Source: Minwuiaceae bacterium | GTDB lineage: Bacteria > Pseudomonadota > Alphaproteobacteria > Minwuiales > Minwuiaceae | Assembly (NCBI GenBank): GCA_028278525.1 | Contig: JANQEE010000006.1 | Span: 62,001-126,000 of the forward strand | Direction of reading: 5' to 3' | DNA: 64,000 nucleotides | Shown here: positions 1 to 8,904 of the stretch, in pieces | How the letters are laid out: each line of letters begins with the position of its first letter | Position numbering within the stretch: position 1 is the stretch's first letter | Notes under the pieces: generated by a model | The model's input: only the letters and a program-made list of their open reading frames with translations | Told to the model about the DNA's origin: nothing | Database searches by the model: none | Made by a program: the position numbers and the translations under genes

Positions 1-694
1 CATCGATCAGACCGCGCTGTCGATCCTGGGCCAGCTTGCCGAGTTGGCTTTGCGCTTTCCCTGCTTCGCCCCGGGTCAGCTTATCGATGCGGGCGGCAAA
101 GGTCGCTTCGTCGATCACGCCGTTTTGCAGATCGAGTGCAAGCTTACCGACGGTGGATTGCGGCCGGCGCGTGGTCGCCCTCGGATCATTGACGACGCGG
201 CCGGATCGTGTGTTGCGTTGGCCGACCACGTTGCCCGCCGCGTCGGTCACTGCCTCGAACTGCTCCGGCGGATTGATCCGCGCACTGATCATCGCATTTA
301 GCGCCCCGTCGCCGCCGGCCGTCACAAGGTCGGCGAGTTGCCGATCTGGCGTCTGCCCGACGCGGCCCGAATTGAACGTCACGCCGCTGTTCGGATCGAA
401 GCCGCCGAATAAACGCGAGCGTGCCGCCTGCTGGTCCTGGACCTGCGCAAGCTGCGCTTCGGCCAACCGGTTCTTGATGTTGTTGGCCTTGATGGCGTTG
501 CCGACCTGGACACCCTGCAACGCGCCCCTGAAGATCCCGCCCAGCGGATTGACCGGTTGCACGGTCGGCGGCGAAAGCCCTTCCGCCAATATGCCGAGCC
601 CCGCCAGAGCGAGCGTGTTGCGGTCCTGCAAGAAACCGGTCGGCGCGTTCGGATCGCCTTGGAAGATGCCGAGACCGTCGAGGAAGCCGACCAT
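1..694 (-). CDS. Phage-like virion or tail protein, partial (3' end outside window)
   Basis: This is an open minus-strand frame with no stop from the ATG at 694 to the window edge (231 codons visible). It begins MVGFLDGLGIFQGDPN. The N-terminal half is Gly/Ala/Asn/Gln-rich. The C-terminal visible part carries a degenerate internal repeat of the form GKLAxDxQxGxID (two copies, the second at the window edge). I have seen such repeats in phage structural and ejection proteins, but I cannot name a family here. The start overlaps the stop of the upstream gene by one base (TGATG), so the two are translationally coupled. Both lie just beyond the 3' end of a tRNA, a classic integration site. The phage assignment is inference from style and context. 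Confidence 0.5.
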   Translation of the reverse strand, partial: MVGFLDGLGIFQGDPNAPTGFLQDRNTLALAGLGILAEGLSPPTVQPVNPLGGIFRGALQGVQVGNAIKANNIKNRLAEAQLAQVQDQQAARSRLFGGFDPNSGVTFNSGRVGQTPDRQLADLVTAGGDGALNAMISARINPPEQFEAVTDAAGNVVGQRNTRSGRVVNDPRATTRRPQSTVGKLALDLQNGVIDEATFAARIDKLTRGEAGKAQSQLGKLAQDRQRGLID

Positions 695-1413
695 CACGCG
701 ACACCCAGCAGTTCGGAGAACCTGGCGGGTTTTGGGTTGGTGAAAAGATTGGCGATGAAATGGAAGATGCCGCCGCCGAACTCGACGCTGTCGGTAACCG
801 CTGTCGGGAGGGCGCCGTAGAGATCGTAAGACCGGAACTGACCGTCATCGTTCGCGTAGATTGCGATATGGGTCGTTACCGCTCTCGCGTCTTTCGTCAC
901 GTTGCCAACGTCGACGAAAGCACCGCGCCAATCGTCTCGCTTCTGCAACCGCACGAAATTGGTATTGGCGCCGACGCCTACAGCACTGCTCGCACCTCCC
1001 GTGTAGACCAAAATCTGCTTGGTCAGGACGGCCAGGAGGTCGGCGGACGGGTCGACTGCCTCCAATTCGGCGACATCCTCTTCGTGGCTGAAATCGAGCG
1101 CCCGTGAAGAGCTCTGCGCTTCACCGATCAGCACGCGATCGATCCGCAGGCAAGGCAGGAAGGCGAAGTCGGCGACCACGTCTGGACCGCAAACCGCCGG
1201 CCTGCCGGATTTGATTGAGCCGGCGACCGCAAGGCACAGCAGAGCCGCGTGTTGGGGCGTTGCCATGGGCGGTCGATCACGGCGGCTTTTTGTGCCTGTT
1301 GGCAACATGTCTGCCTCTTGCAGGTAACGCACGACGCGACGCACCTTGCTCGGGGGCAGCAACCATTCGTAGGAGATTTCGTCGCTGAGTAAGGAGAGGG
1401 GGATTTGCTGCAT
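694..1413 (-). CDS. Hypothetical protein of probable prophage or genomic island
   Basis: A 239-aa protein begins MQQIPLSLLSDEISYEW. The frame is open up to 1476, but the only upstream starts are non-ATG, so the ATG at 1413 was chosen; no strong ribosome-binding site is seen. The N-terminal 40 residues look like a small helical segment. The middle has a hydrophobic stretch and short Cys-containing turns. The C-terminal half (residues about 120-239) is beta-rich and ends in IFHFIANLFTNPKPARF. I recognise no family. The stop overlaps the ATG of the next phage-like gene, which supports one operon. It is the first gene inside the presumed integrated element next to tRNA-Ala. Confidence 0.5.
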   Translation of the reverse strand: MQQIPLSLLSDEISYEWLLPPSKVRRVVRYLQEADMLPTGTKSRRDRPPMATPQHAALLCLAVAGSIKSGRPAVCGPDVVADFAFLPCLRIDRVLIGEAQSSSRALDFSHEEDVAELEAVDPSADLLAVLTKQILVYTGGASSAVGVGANTNFVRLQKRDDWRGAFVDVGNVTKDARAVTTHIAIYANDDGQFRSYDLYGALPTAVTDSVEFGGGIFHFIANLFTNPKPARFSELLGVA

Positions 1414-1483
1414 TTGGCGTGACCCGACACGGTAAGCAGATACCGCATAAATGCCAAAAGCCGGCGCGCACAGCAAGTAATTT

Positions 1484-1504
1484 GGTGACTTTAGGGTGAC
1501 TTTA
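1484..1504. repeat. Two tandem copies of GGTGACTTTA near a tRNA 3' end
   Basis: The 10-base word GGTGACTTTA occurs at 1484-1493 and 1495-1504, an 11-base period, close to one helical turn. It lies between the phage-like genes and the tRNA-Ala terminator. Such spacing would suit arm-type integrase sites or a small operator, but no partner sequence can be seen in this window. Confidence 0.4.
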
Positions 1505-1511
1505 ACGAAAT

Positions 1512-1541
1512 AGGGGCCTAGCCGTTTTCAGCTAAGCCCCT
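1512..1541 (-). terminator. Rho-independent terminator after tRNA-Ala
   Basis: The arms AGGGGCCTAGC and GCTAAGCCCCT (one mismatch) enclose an 8-base loop. On the minus strand the hairpin is followed by ATTTCGTT, a modest T-rich tail. It starts about 9 bases past the encoded CCA of the tRNA. Confidence 0.65.
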
Positions 1542-1549
1542 GATTTTAT

Positions 1550-1625
<76 letters not shown>

Positions 1626-1722
1626 GTGTTCTCAAAAAATGTCGGCACCCGCCGAACGGGTCGGGAACTTAGGGGGCGGCCGCCGACATTTCAAGCGTGA
1701 AGTGTTGCCGGATGGCGACAGT

Positions 1723-2100
1723 TCACGCTGATTTCTCTGCCCCTGCGTCATCGTCTGCCGGGATGTCGGTATCGTCGCCTCCGGGCAGGTCGTCGTCATC
1801 GTCCACGACAACGGCAATATCGTCGTCGTCATCGTCCAGCACGACATCGTCGTCGTTATCGTCGTCCAGGACGATATCGTCGTCTTCGGTGTCCGCTTCT
1901 TCCGCAACCGGCGCCTTGGCGACCGGGGCCTTCGGTGTCTTCTTGTCTTCCGAACTGCTGGAGCGCTTCGGCTTAAGAAGTACTTCCGGTTGGTTCTCCG
2001 CGCCGCATTTCGGGCATATAAGCGGGGATTTGTTGAAATCGTAGAACCGTGCCGCGCAGGATGTGCAGCGATGTTTGGTTCCCCATTCCGGCTTGGCCAT
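1723..2100 (-). CDS. TIGR02300 / FYDLN acid family protein
   Basis: This is a 125-aa protein of a family common in alphaproteobacteria and of unknown role. Residues 1-40 form a small zinc-ribbon-like module ([19 protein letters not shown], then CPKCG) with two CxxC pairs around an FYDFN motif. A Lys/Ser/Pro linker follows, then an extremely acidic tail (residues about 70-118, mostly Asp with Val/Ile). The start at 2100 is fixed by a strong AAGGAGG site 8 bases upstream and by the conserved MAKPEWG beginning. It is divergent from aroA. The Asp tract is encoded by GTC/ATC-like repeats on the plus strand, which create spurious Ser/Thr-rich frames. Confidence 0.9.
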   Translation of the reverse strand: MAKPEWGTKHRCTSCAARFYDFNKSPLICPKCGAENQPEVLLKPKRSSSSEDKKTPKAPVAKAPVAEEADTEDDDIVLDDDNDDDVVLDDDDDDIAVVVDDDDDLPGGDDTDIPADDDAGAEKSA

Positions 2101-2347
2101 GCCGGGTGCCTCCTTAATCGTGTCCCTAGATATACAAATCAGGTCCGCAGCGCCGGTCGCACCTAACCTCGAAACCTTGAATGCCGTTGCGTATCCGCAA
2201 CTTAATCCGCGTCTTCGGTCGCCGGGTCGGTTGGTTGGCAGCGGCGGCGCGATTGTGGTAAAGAAGCCGCCGCTGTCAACCGATAAAGACCGCGTCAGAC
2301 AACAAAATAATCGCGTCGTTAGATTGGCGCAAAACCCGGCACGAATA

Positions 2348-3691
2348 TTGAGATCTTTGCAGCCCGGCTCTTTGACTTCGCGTCCGACGAACGGCTTGGT
2401 CGGCGTCGCGCGCGTGCCCGGCGACAAGTCGATCTCGCACCGTGCGCTGATTATGGCGACGATGGCCGTCGGCGAATCGACGGTCTCCGGCTTGTTGGAG
2501 GGCGACGACGTTCTGCGGACGGCCGCTGCCCTGCGTCAACTCGGCGCCGGGATCGAACGCAGCGGCAACGGCATTTGGCATGTCGACGGCGTCGGGATCG
2601 GCGGTTTGCGCGAAGCCGGCGATGTGCTGGATTTCGGCAACTCGGGGACCGGCGTCAGGCTGTTGATGGGGCTTGTCGCCGGCCATCCGATCACGACCTT
2701 TCTGACCGGTGACGAATCGCTCAGGTCGCGGCCCATGAACAGGGTCGCGGATCCGCTACGGGATATCGGCGCCCGGATCTTCGGGCGGGAAGGCGGCAGG
2801 CTGCCGCTGGCCGTCTGCGGCGCGGCGACACCGATGCCGATCGAATACCGGCTGCCGGTCGCGTCGGCGCAGGTGAAATCGGCCATCCTCCTGGCCGGTT
2901 TGAACGCGCCCGGCGAAACCCGCGTCATCGAGCCTCGGCCGACGCGCGACCACACCGAACGGATGTTCCGCCATTTCGGCGCGGCGGTTACCGTCGACGA
3001 CAACGGCGAGAGGACGGTGTCCGTGGTCGGACAGCCGGAGCTTTCGCCCCGACATTTGGAGGTGCCGGGCGATCCGTCCTCGGCGGCATTCCCGATCGTC
3101 GCGGCGGCCATCGGCGCCAAATCCGACCTGACGATCGAGGCGGTCGGCGTGAATGTCCTGCGGGCCGGGCTGTTCGATTGCTTGAAAGAGATGGGCGCCG
3201 CGCTTTCGATGAGCGGCAGCCGGGAACTGAACGGAGAGCCGGTGGCCGATATCGTCGTGCGGCCAGCGGCGCTGAAGGGCATCACCGTCCCGCCGGAGCG
3301 GGCGCCGTCGATGATCGACGAATATCCGATACTCTGCATCGCGGCGGCTTTCGCCGAGGGCCGGACCGAAATGCGCGGCATCGGTGAGATGCGGGTTAAG
3401 GAAAGCGACCGGATCGCGGCCACGGCGGCCGGTTTGGCCGCCTGCGGTGTTGAGGTCGAGGAATTCGAAGACGGACTGGCAGTGCACGGCCGTGGCGGCG
3501 AGGCGCCGGCGGGCGGGGCCACGGTGGCGACGGAAATGGATCATCGCATCGCGATGTCGTTCCTGGCGCTCGGCACCGCCACGAAACAGCCGGTCACGGT
3601 CGATTCCGGCGACATGATCGCGACCAGCTTTCCGGGCTTCGTGGACCTCATGAACGAGCTCGGCGCCGATATCGGGTCATCGCGGCCGTGA
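2348..3691 (+). CDS. aroA: 3-phosphoshikimate 1-carboxyvinyltransferase (EPSP synthase)
   Basis: Transfers the enolpyruvyl group of PEP to shikimate-3-phosphate, the sixth step of the shikimate pathway, in the cytosol. Visible motifs are [10 protein letters not shown] near the start, [15 protein letters not shown] (signature 1 region), [32 protein letters not shown] and [15 protein letters not shown] (signature 2). The SAQVK and RDHTE forms resemble class II enzymes, but the glyphosate-contact position in NSGTG is Gly, not the Ala of the tolerant CP4 type. No ATG lies near the conserved N-terminus; the TTG at 2348 gives the usual length of about 447 aa. The start is therefore uncertain (another TTG at 2357, GTG further up). 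It overlaps cmk by 4 bases. Confidence 0.93.
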   Translation: MRSLQPGSLTSRPTNGLVGVARVPGDKSISHRALIMATMAVGESTVSGLLEGDDVLRTAAALRQLGAGIERSGNGIWHVDGVGIGGLREAGDVLDFGNSGTGVRLLMGLVAGHPITTFLTGDESLRSRPMNRVADPLRDIGARIFGREGGRLPLAVCGAATPMPIEYRLPVASAQVKSAILLAGLNAPGETRVIEPRPTRDHTERMFRHFGAAVTVDDNGERTVSVVGQPELSPRHLEVPGDPSSAAFPIVAAAIGAKSDLTIEAVGVNVLRAGLFDCLKEMGAALSMSGSRELNGEPVADIVVRPAALKGITVPPERAPSMIDEYPILCIAAAFAEGRTEMRGIGEMRVKESDRIAATAAGLAACGVEVEEFEDGLAVHGRGGEAPAGGATVATEMDHRIAMSFLALGTATKQPVTVDSGDMIATSFPGFVDLMNELGADIGSSRP

Positions 3692-4320
3692 TCGTCGCGG
3701 TCGACGGCCCGGTCGCGGCCGGCAAGGGCACCCTGGCGCGGCGGCTGGCGGCGCATTTCGGATTTGCCTACCTGGATACCGGTTCGCTGTACCGGGCGAC
3801 GGCAAGGAAAGTGCTGCGCGCGGGCAGCGACCCGCATGACGTCGAGGCCGCCGTGGCGGCGGCGCGTTCGCTGACGCCGGAGGATCTGACCGATCCCGCA
3901 TTGCGTGACGAGGCGGTTGGCGAAGCATCCTCCGTGGTGGCGGTCGTGGCGGAGGTCCGCGAGGCTTTGCTTGGTTATCAGCGCCGTTTCGCGGCTGAGC
4001 CGCCGGAAAACGCGCCCGGCGCCGTGCTGGACGGTCGCGACATCGGCACCGTGGTATGCCCGGACGCCGATGTTAAGTTTTTCGTCTCGGCCGACGTCGA
4101 GGTGAGGGCACGCCGCCGGTTCGAGGAGCTGCGGGACCGTGGGGTTTCGGCGGATTACGAGGCTGTTCTGGCCGATCTTCGCCGCCGGGACGAGCGCGAT
4201 AAGGGGCGGGCCGCGGCACCCCTGAAACCGGCTTCGGACGCGCACTTGCTTGACTCGACAAATTTGGATATAGAAGCGGCCTTCCGTGCCGCCAAGGATA
4301 TCGTGGCGTCGCGCCTTTGA
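3688..4320 (+). CDS. cmk: Cytidylate kinase
   Basis: Phosphorylates CMP and dCMP with ATP, feeding nucleotide pools. The 210-aa protein starts with GTG overlapping the aroA stop (GTGA). It has the P-loop [13 protein letters not shown] at residues 6-18, the LDTGSLYRA substrate motif, [13 protein letters not shown], and the lid [15 protein letters not shown]. The C-terminal [11 protein letters not shown] is typical. The aroA-cmk-rpsA order is conserved in alphaproteobacteria. Confidence 0.95.
   Translation: MIVAVDGPVAAGKGTLARRLAAHFGFAYLDTGSLYRATARKVLRAGSDPHDVEAAVAAARSLTPEDLTDPALRDEAVGEASSVVAVVAEVREALLGYQRRFAAEPPENAPGAVLDGRDIGTVVCPDADVKFFVSADVEVRARRRFEELRDRGVSADYEAVLADLRRRDERDKGRAAAPLKPASDAHLLDSTNLDIEAAFRAAKDIVASRL
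4246..4274 (+). promoter_or_regulatory. Possible sigma-70-type promoter for rpsA inside cmk
   Basis: TTGCTT, a 17-base spacer and TATAGA lie in a locally AT-rich stretch at the 3' end of cmk, about 195 bases before the rpsA ATG. The match is partial and the region is coding, so this is only a suggestion. Confidence 0.25.
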
Positions 4321-4469
4321 GCGAGCCTGCATTTTAAGGCTTTCTCGGCGAGTTTGCTTGATGCCATGATCGGGCCCGAAATATCGTGCCGTCGGGTGCG
4401 GGAGAGAGCCTGGAGCCAATCGACCTTCGGTCGCGCTCCCGGGCCGCACTGAAAGGAGAACGGACTTCT

Positions 4470-6242
4470 ATGTCGGATGTCACCGCGGCAGTGGATACAC
4501 TGCCCGAACCAGAGAATTTTGCCCAACTTCTAGATGAAGTCTACGGAACCGAGCCCAATTTGGAGGGTTCCGTCGTCAAGGGCACAATCATCGCGATCGA
4601 TAACGAGGTCGCGGTGGTGGATGTCGGCCTCAAATGCGAAGGCCGCGTCGCACTGAAGGAATTCAGCCCCCATGGCCAGCCGGCCGACCTGAAGGTCGGC
4701 GATACGGTTGAGGTCTACCTCGAACGGATCGAAAACGCGCGTCACGAAGCGGTCTTGAGCCGCGACAAGGCGCGCCGGGAAGAAGCCTGGGCGCTGCTGG
4801 AAAAAGCCTTCGACAAGAACGAAAGAGTCGAAGGCATTATTTTTGGCCGGGTCAAGGGCGGTTTCACCGTCGACCTGTCCGGCGCGGTGGCCTTCCTGCC
4901 GGGTAGCCAGGTGGACATCCGGCCGGTCCGGGACGTCACGCCGCTGATGGGCAACCCGCAGCCGTTCCAGATCCTCAAGATGGACCGTCGCCGCGGCAAC
5001 ATCGTGGTGTCGCGCCGGGCGGTGCTGGAAGAAACCCGGGCGGAGCAACGCTCCGAACTGGTCGCCAACCTGCACGAAGGCCAGGTGCTGGAGGGCGTGG
5101 TCAAGAACATCACCGATTACGGCGCGTTCGTGGACCTCGGCGGCATCGACGGCCTGCTGCACGTCACCGACATTTCGTGGCGCCGGATCAACCATCCGAC
5201 CGAAGCGCTGTCGATCGGCCAGACGCTGAAGGTCCAGGTGATCAAGGTCAACCAGGAGACCCAGCGCATCAGCCTCGGCATGAAACAGCTTGAGGCGGAC
5301 CCGTGGGACGGCGTGGAATCGAAGTACCCGATCGGCACCCGGTTTACCGGCCGCGTCACGAACATCACCGACTACGGCGCGTTCGTGGAGCTGGAGCCCG
5401 GTGTCGAGGGGCTGGTGCACGTTTCCGAGATGAGCTGGACCAAGAAGAACGTGCATCCGGGCAAGATCGTTTCGACCAGTCAGGAGGTCGAGGTGATGGT
5501 GCTGGAGGTCGATCCGCAGAAGCGCCGGATCAGCCTTGGCCTCAAGCAGACGATGTCCAACCCCTGGGAATCCTTCGCGGAGCAGTATCCGAAAGGATCC
5601 GAGGTCGAGGGCGACGTCAAGAACATCACCGAGTTCGGCCTGTTCGTCGGCCTGGACGGCGATGTCGACGGCATGGTGCATATGTCCGACCTGAACTGGG
5701 AACAGTCCGGCGACGACGCGATCAAGGAGTTCAAGAAGGGCGACCGGGTTCGTGCCGTCGTTCTGGACATCGATCCGGAGAAAGAGCGTATCAGCCTTGG
5801 TATCAAGCAACTGAGCGGCGATCCGTTCGCGGCCTCCAAGGAACTGCGTCGGGGCAACCGTGTGACCTGCACGGTCACGGCGGTCAACGACAACGGCCTG
5901 GAAGTCGCTCTTTCCAACGACCTGCCGGGCTTTATCCGCAAGTCCGATCTGTCTCGCGACCGCAGTGAGCAGCGGCCGGAGCGGTTTGCCGTCGGCGATA
6001 AGATCGACGCCAACATCCTCGGTTCCGACAACAAGAACCGGCGGATGAACCTCTCGATCAAGGCGCTCGAATTCGCCGAGGAGAAAGAGGCCGTGGCGGC
6101 CTACGGCTCCAGCGATTCGGGGGCCAGCCTGGGCGACATTCTGGGCGCCGCGTTGAAGGAGCGGGCCAAGCTCGGCGCCGACGACGCAGGCGGCGAAGGG
6201 GCCGATTCCGACGGTCAGGCGGACGAAAACAAGGACGGCTGA
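4470..6242 (+). CDS. rpsA: 30S ribosomal protein S1
   Basis: mRNA-binding protein of the small ribosomal subunit that helps recruit and unfold messages. The 590-aa protein carries six S1 RNA-binding modules. The repeated signature KNITDYGAFVDLGGIDGL / TNITDYGAFVELEPGVEGL / KNITEFGLFVGLDGDVDGM is seen in modules 3-5. The ATG at 4470 is preceded by AAAGGAG, 10 bases upstream. The frame is open further upstream, but those residues are not S1-like. The C-terminus is Asp/Glu/Gly-rich. A strong terminator follows. Confidence 0.97.
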   Translation: MSDVTAAVDTLPEPENFAQLLDEVYGTEPNLEGSVVKGTIIAIDNEVAVVDVGLKCEGRVALKEFSPHGQPADLKVGDTVEVYLERIENARHEAVLSRDKARREEAWALLEKAFDKNERVEGIIFGRVKGGFTVDLSGAVAFLPGSQVDIRPVRDVTPLMGNPQPFQILKMDRRRGNIVVSRRAVLEETRAEQRSELVANLHEGQVLEGVVKNITDYGAFVDLGGIDGLLHVTDISWRRINHPTEALSIGQTLKVQVIKVNQETQRISLGMKQLEADPWDGVESKYPIGTRFTGRVTNITDYGAFVELEPGVEGLVHVSEMSWTKKNVHPGKIVSTSQEVEVMVLEVDPQKRRISLGLKQTMSNPWESFAEQYPKGSEVEGDVKNITEFGLFVGLDGDVDGMVHMSDLNWEQSGDDAIKEFKKGDRVRAVVLDIDPEKERISLGIKQLSGDPFAASKELRRGNRVTCTVTAVNDNGLEVALSNDLPGFIRKSDLSRDRSEQRPERFAVGDKIDANILGSDNKNRRMNLSIKALEFAEEKEAVAAYGSSDSGASLGDILGAALKERAKLGADDAGGEGADSDGQADENKDG

Positions 6243-6271
6243 TAAACGCGGCTCGTCCCGCGAAGCAACAG

Positions 6272-6304
6272 CGGCGCCGGTGAAAACCGGCGCCGTTTTT
6301 CTTT
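6272..6304 (+). terminator. Strong rho-independent terminator of rpsA
   Basis: A perfect 10-bp GC-rich stem (CGGCGCCGGT / ACCGGCGCCG) is capped by a GAAA tetraloop and followed by TTTTTCTTTT. It begins about 30 bases after the rpsA stop. Confidence 0.93.
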
Positions 6305-6493
6305 TGTGTTACAGAAATCTGTTGTTCTTTAAAGACTTATGCGCCCTTCCGGCTTGACGCTGTCGATGGGGTTTGGCACCTTTGCTCTTGATGGTGGTGA
6401 TACTAAAGGTCGGTATGCCGATCATTGTTCCGGATAACTTGGCAAATCCATGTCAAGCGCCGGTATAGGGCGATGGTGTTGGGGCGACAGTAA

Positions 6494-6793
6494 ATGATTA
6501 AATCCGAATTGATTGCGCGTTTGGCCGAGCGTAATCCGCATCTCTATCAGCGCGATGTGGAGCGAATCGTGTCGACCGTGTTCGAAGAGATTTCGGCCGC
6601 GCTGGCGCGGGGCGACCGGGTCGAGCTTCGCGGTTTCGGTGCTTTCTCGGTAAAACGCCGTCCGGCGCGGATTGGGCGTAATCCGCGGACGGGCGCGACC
6701 GTTCAGGTAGCCGAGAAGTGCGTGCCTTTCTTCAAGACCGGCAAGGAACTGCGCGAGAGGCTGAACACGGATCTGTCCGCACGGCTTGGATGA
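6494..6793 (+). CDS. ihfB: Integration host factor subunit beta
   Basis: DNA-bending nucleoid protein that works as a heterodimer with IHF-alpha. The 99-aa protein has the full HU/IHF fold: N-terminal [17 protein letters not shown] helices, the [18 protein letters not shown] strand region, and the beta-arm [12 protein letters not shown] with the Arg-Asn-Pro that intercalates in the minor groove. It follows rpsA, as is usual in Proteobacteria, but after a terminator and about 190 bases, so it probably has its own promoter. Confidence 0.95.
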   Translation: MIKSELIARLAERNPHLYQRDVERIVSTVFEEISAALARGDRVELRGFGAFSVKRRPARIGRNPRTGATVQVAEKCVPFFKTGKELRERLNTDLSARLG

Positions 6794-6850
6794 TCGGAGC
6801 GTTTCGGCCGGATTGGCACGCTACGCCGTAACCTATGTAGGGTCGCTCGC

Positions 6851-7171
6851 GTGAAGTTTTTGGCTTGGTTGATCTTCGTTGCGGTCGGGCTGCTGACCGT
6901 GGTTCTGGCGGTTGCCAACCGCGGGCCGGTGACGTTTAGCCTGGATCCGCTGCCGCTGGCCTTCGATCTGCCGCTCTATGCGGTGATCCTGGCGTCGGTC
7001 TTCGTTGGCCTGCTGATCGGTGCGGGCGCGATGTGGCTGCGCGACGGCAAGGTTCGCCGACTAGCGCGGCAGCGGCGGCGTGAAGCCGCCAAGCTGGAGA
7101 AAGAACTGCGCGCAGTGCGCGAAGAGCCGGCATTGCCGGCCCCGGCGAGCCGTACCGGCGCCGCCGGCTGA
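6851..7171 (+). CDS. LapA-domain (DUF1049) inner-membrane protein
   Basis: A 106-aa protein with GTG start. Two hydrophobic segments (about residues 3-20 and 41-61) are separated by NRGPVTFSLDPLPLAFDLPL, the usual DUF1049 pattern. A basic amphipathic tail (RRLARQRRREAAKLEKEL) follows, predicted cytoplasmic. In E. coli, LapA (with LapB) tunes LPS synthesis via LpxC turnover; that role is known for the family and only inferred here. The position just after ihfB matches the conserved rpsA-ihfB-lapA order. Confidence 0.85.
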   Translation: MKFLAWLIFVAVGLLTVVLAVANRGPVTFSLDPLPLAFDLPLYAVILASVFVGLLIGAGAMWLRDGKVRRLARQRRREAAKLEKELRAVREEPALPAPASRTGAAG

Positions 7172-7177
7172 GCGGCC

Positions 7178-8116
7178 ATGCAGTTCGTTACAGCCGAACA
7201 GGTCCACGACGCGCTCGACTACATAACGCTGACCGACCGCCTGGATGTTGGGTTCCGTGCCGGGTGCGAAGCGCCGCTTAGGCACCATCACGCGGTCGAG
7301 ACGCCCGGCGACAAGGCGGACGCCACCCTGCTGTTGATGCCGGCCTGGCAGGTCGGCAAGCATATCGGGGTCAAGCAGGTAACCATCTTTCCCGACAATT
7401 CGGCGCGCGGTTTGCCGTCGGTGATGGGCGTCTATTTCCTGCTCGACGCCAATACCGGACAGCCGTTATCTGTCATCGACGGCGTCAGCCTGACGGTGCG
7501 CCGGACCGCCTGCGCGTCGGCCTTGGCGGCACGGTATCTGGCGCGTGGGGACAGCGAACACCTGCTGATGGTGGGCACCGGCGCCATGGCCCCGCATCTG
7601 ATCGGCGCGCATGCCGCATCGCGCCCGATTCGCCGTGTCTCCGTCTGGAACCGCAACCCGGAGAAAGCGGCCCGCTTCGCCGAGAGCCTGAACGGGGCCG
7701 GCCTGGATGTCGGCGCGGCTGACGATCTGGAGGCTGCAGCCCGCGAGGCCGATATAATTTCCTGCGCGACCCTGTCGGATAAACCGTTGATCCGGGGCGA
7801 TTGGCTCAAGCCCGGCGCCCATCTGGATCTTGTCGGCGCGTTTCTGCCGACCATGCGGGAATCGGACGATACGGCGGTCCGCCGGGCAAGCCTGTTCGTC
7901 GATACCCGGACCGGCGCGCTGTCGGAGGGCGGTGACATTGTAGATCCGCTTAAGCGCGGCGTTATCGCCGAGACCGATATCCTGGCGGATCTCTACGATC
8001 TGACCCGCGGCGCCCATCCAGGCCGGGCGTCGGACGACGAGATCACTCTGTTCAAGTCGGTCGGCCACGCACTGGAAGACCTGACCGCGGCGGAATTGGT
8101 GGCCGAGCGCGTCTGA
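7178..8116 (+). CDS. Ornithine cyclodeaminase / mu-crystallin family protein
   Basis: A 312-aa NAD(P)-dependent family member. Some relatives deaminate ornithine to proline; others reduce cyclic imines or act as amino-acid dehydrogenases, so the substrate cannot be fixed. Seen: GVKQVTIFPDNSARGLP, the DGVSLTVRRTACASALAARYLA segment, the Rossmann motif MVGTGAMAPHL with partner NRNPEKA, and LVGAFLPTMRESDD near the active site. It lies 6 bases after lapA and 56 before pyrF, so it probably shares their operon. It is an unexpected insertion in this otherwise conserved housekeeping block. Confidence 0.88.
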   Translation: MQFVTAEQVHDALDYITLTDRLDVGFRAGCEAPLRHHHAVETPGDKADATLLLMPAWQVGKHIGVKQVTIFPDNSARGLPSVMGVYFLLDANTGQPLSVIDGVSLTVRRTACASALAARYLARGDSEHLLMVGTGAMAPHLIGAHAASRPIRRVSVWNRNPEKAARFAESLNGAGLDVGAADDLEAAAREADIISCATLSDKPLIRGDWLKPGAHLDLVGAFLPTMRESDDTAVRRASLFVDTRTGALSEGGDIVDPLKRGVIAETDILADLYDLTRGAHPGRASDDEITLFKSVGHALEDLTAAELVAERV

Positions 8117-8172
8117 TCCGGTCTGCGCGGATCGCTACTCCCCAAATGGGGGCGATCTGCTATAACCCGACC

Positions 8173-8904
8173 ATGATGAGGAATATCTCGGGAAACCCGG
8201 TTTTTTGCGCCCTGGACACGGTTGACCTCGCGGCAGCGGAGCGGCTCGCCGGAGAGGTTGCCGGTTCGGTCGGCGGCCTGAAGGTCGGCAAGGAATTCTT
8301 CACGGCGCATGGGCCTCAGGGGGTAAGCCAGGTTGTGGCCGGCCGGCTGCCCCTGTTCCTGGACCTGAAGTTCCACGACATCCCGAATACGGTGGCGGGT
8401 GGCGTGCGCGCGGCCATCGGCGCCGTCGCGCCGTTCATGATGACGGTGCATGCATCCGGCGGGCGCGCGATGCTGAGGGCCGCGGTGGACGCGGCCGCGA
8501 CGGCGGCGGGCGAGACCGGCACGCGGAAGCCACTGATCCTCGGCGTTACCGTCCTGACCAGCCTGGACCAGGACGACCTGCGGGATACCGGCGTTGCCGG
8601 CACGGTTACCGATCAGGTCCGGCGGCTGGCCGACCTGGCCCAGGCAAACGGCCTGGACGGCGTCATCTGCAGTCCGCACGAAATTAAGACGCTCCGCGCC
8701 GACCGTGGCCCCGCGTTCAAGCTGGTGGTTCCGGGCATCAGGCCGGCCAGTGCCATGGGCGACGACCAGAAGCGGGTTATGACCCCGGCCGACGCTGTCG
8801 CGCTAGGCGCTGATTACCTGGTGATCGGCCGCCCGATTACGGCAGCGGGCGACCCCGCGGCCGCGGCCCGGGCGATCGACGCGGAGATCGGGCGGGCGGC
8901 ATGA
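8173..8904 (+). CDS. pyrF: Orotidine 5'-phosphate decarboxylase
   Basis: Makes UMP from OMP, the last step of de novo pyrimidine synthesis. The 243-aa TIM-barrel protein has the first-strand Asp (FCALDTVDL), GGLKVGKEFF and the catalytic DLKFHDIPNTV (Asp-x-Lys-x2-Asp). VVPGIRP and the phosphate-binding VIGRPIT also fit. The frame is open to 8146, but the paired ATGs at 8173 and 8176 match the family N-terminus. It overlaps trpF by 4 bases (ATGA). Confidence 0.95.
   Translation: MMRNISGNPVFCALDTVDLAAAERLAGEVAGSVGGLKVGKEFFTAHGPQGVSQVVAGRLPLFLDLKFHDIPNTVAGGVRAAIGAVAPFMMTVHASGGRAMLRAAVDAAATAAGETGTRKPLILGVTVLTSLDQDDLRDTGVAGTVTDQVRRLADLAQANGLDGVICSPHEIKTLRADRGPAFKLVVPGIRPASAMGDDQKRVMTPADAVALGADYLVIGRPITAAGDPAAAARAIDAEIGRAA

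Noticed and set aside
36-743. Plus-strand open frame of 235 codons at the left edge
   Set aside because: The opposite strand has a longer, better-composed frame coupled to the upstream gene; the plus frame has no ribosome site and is Arg/Ser/Pro-rich, as antisense frames of GC-rich genes are.
1632-1907. Thr/Ser-rich frames around 1632-2044
   Set aside because: They are shifted frames of the Asp-rich repeat coding the tail of the FYDLN protein.
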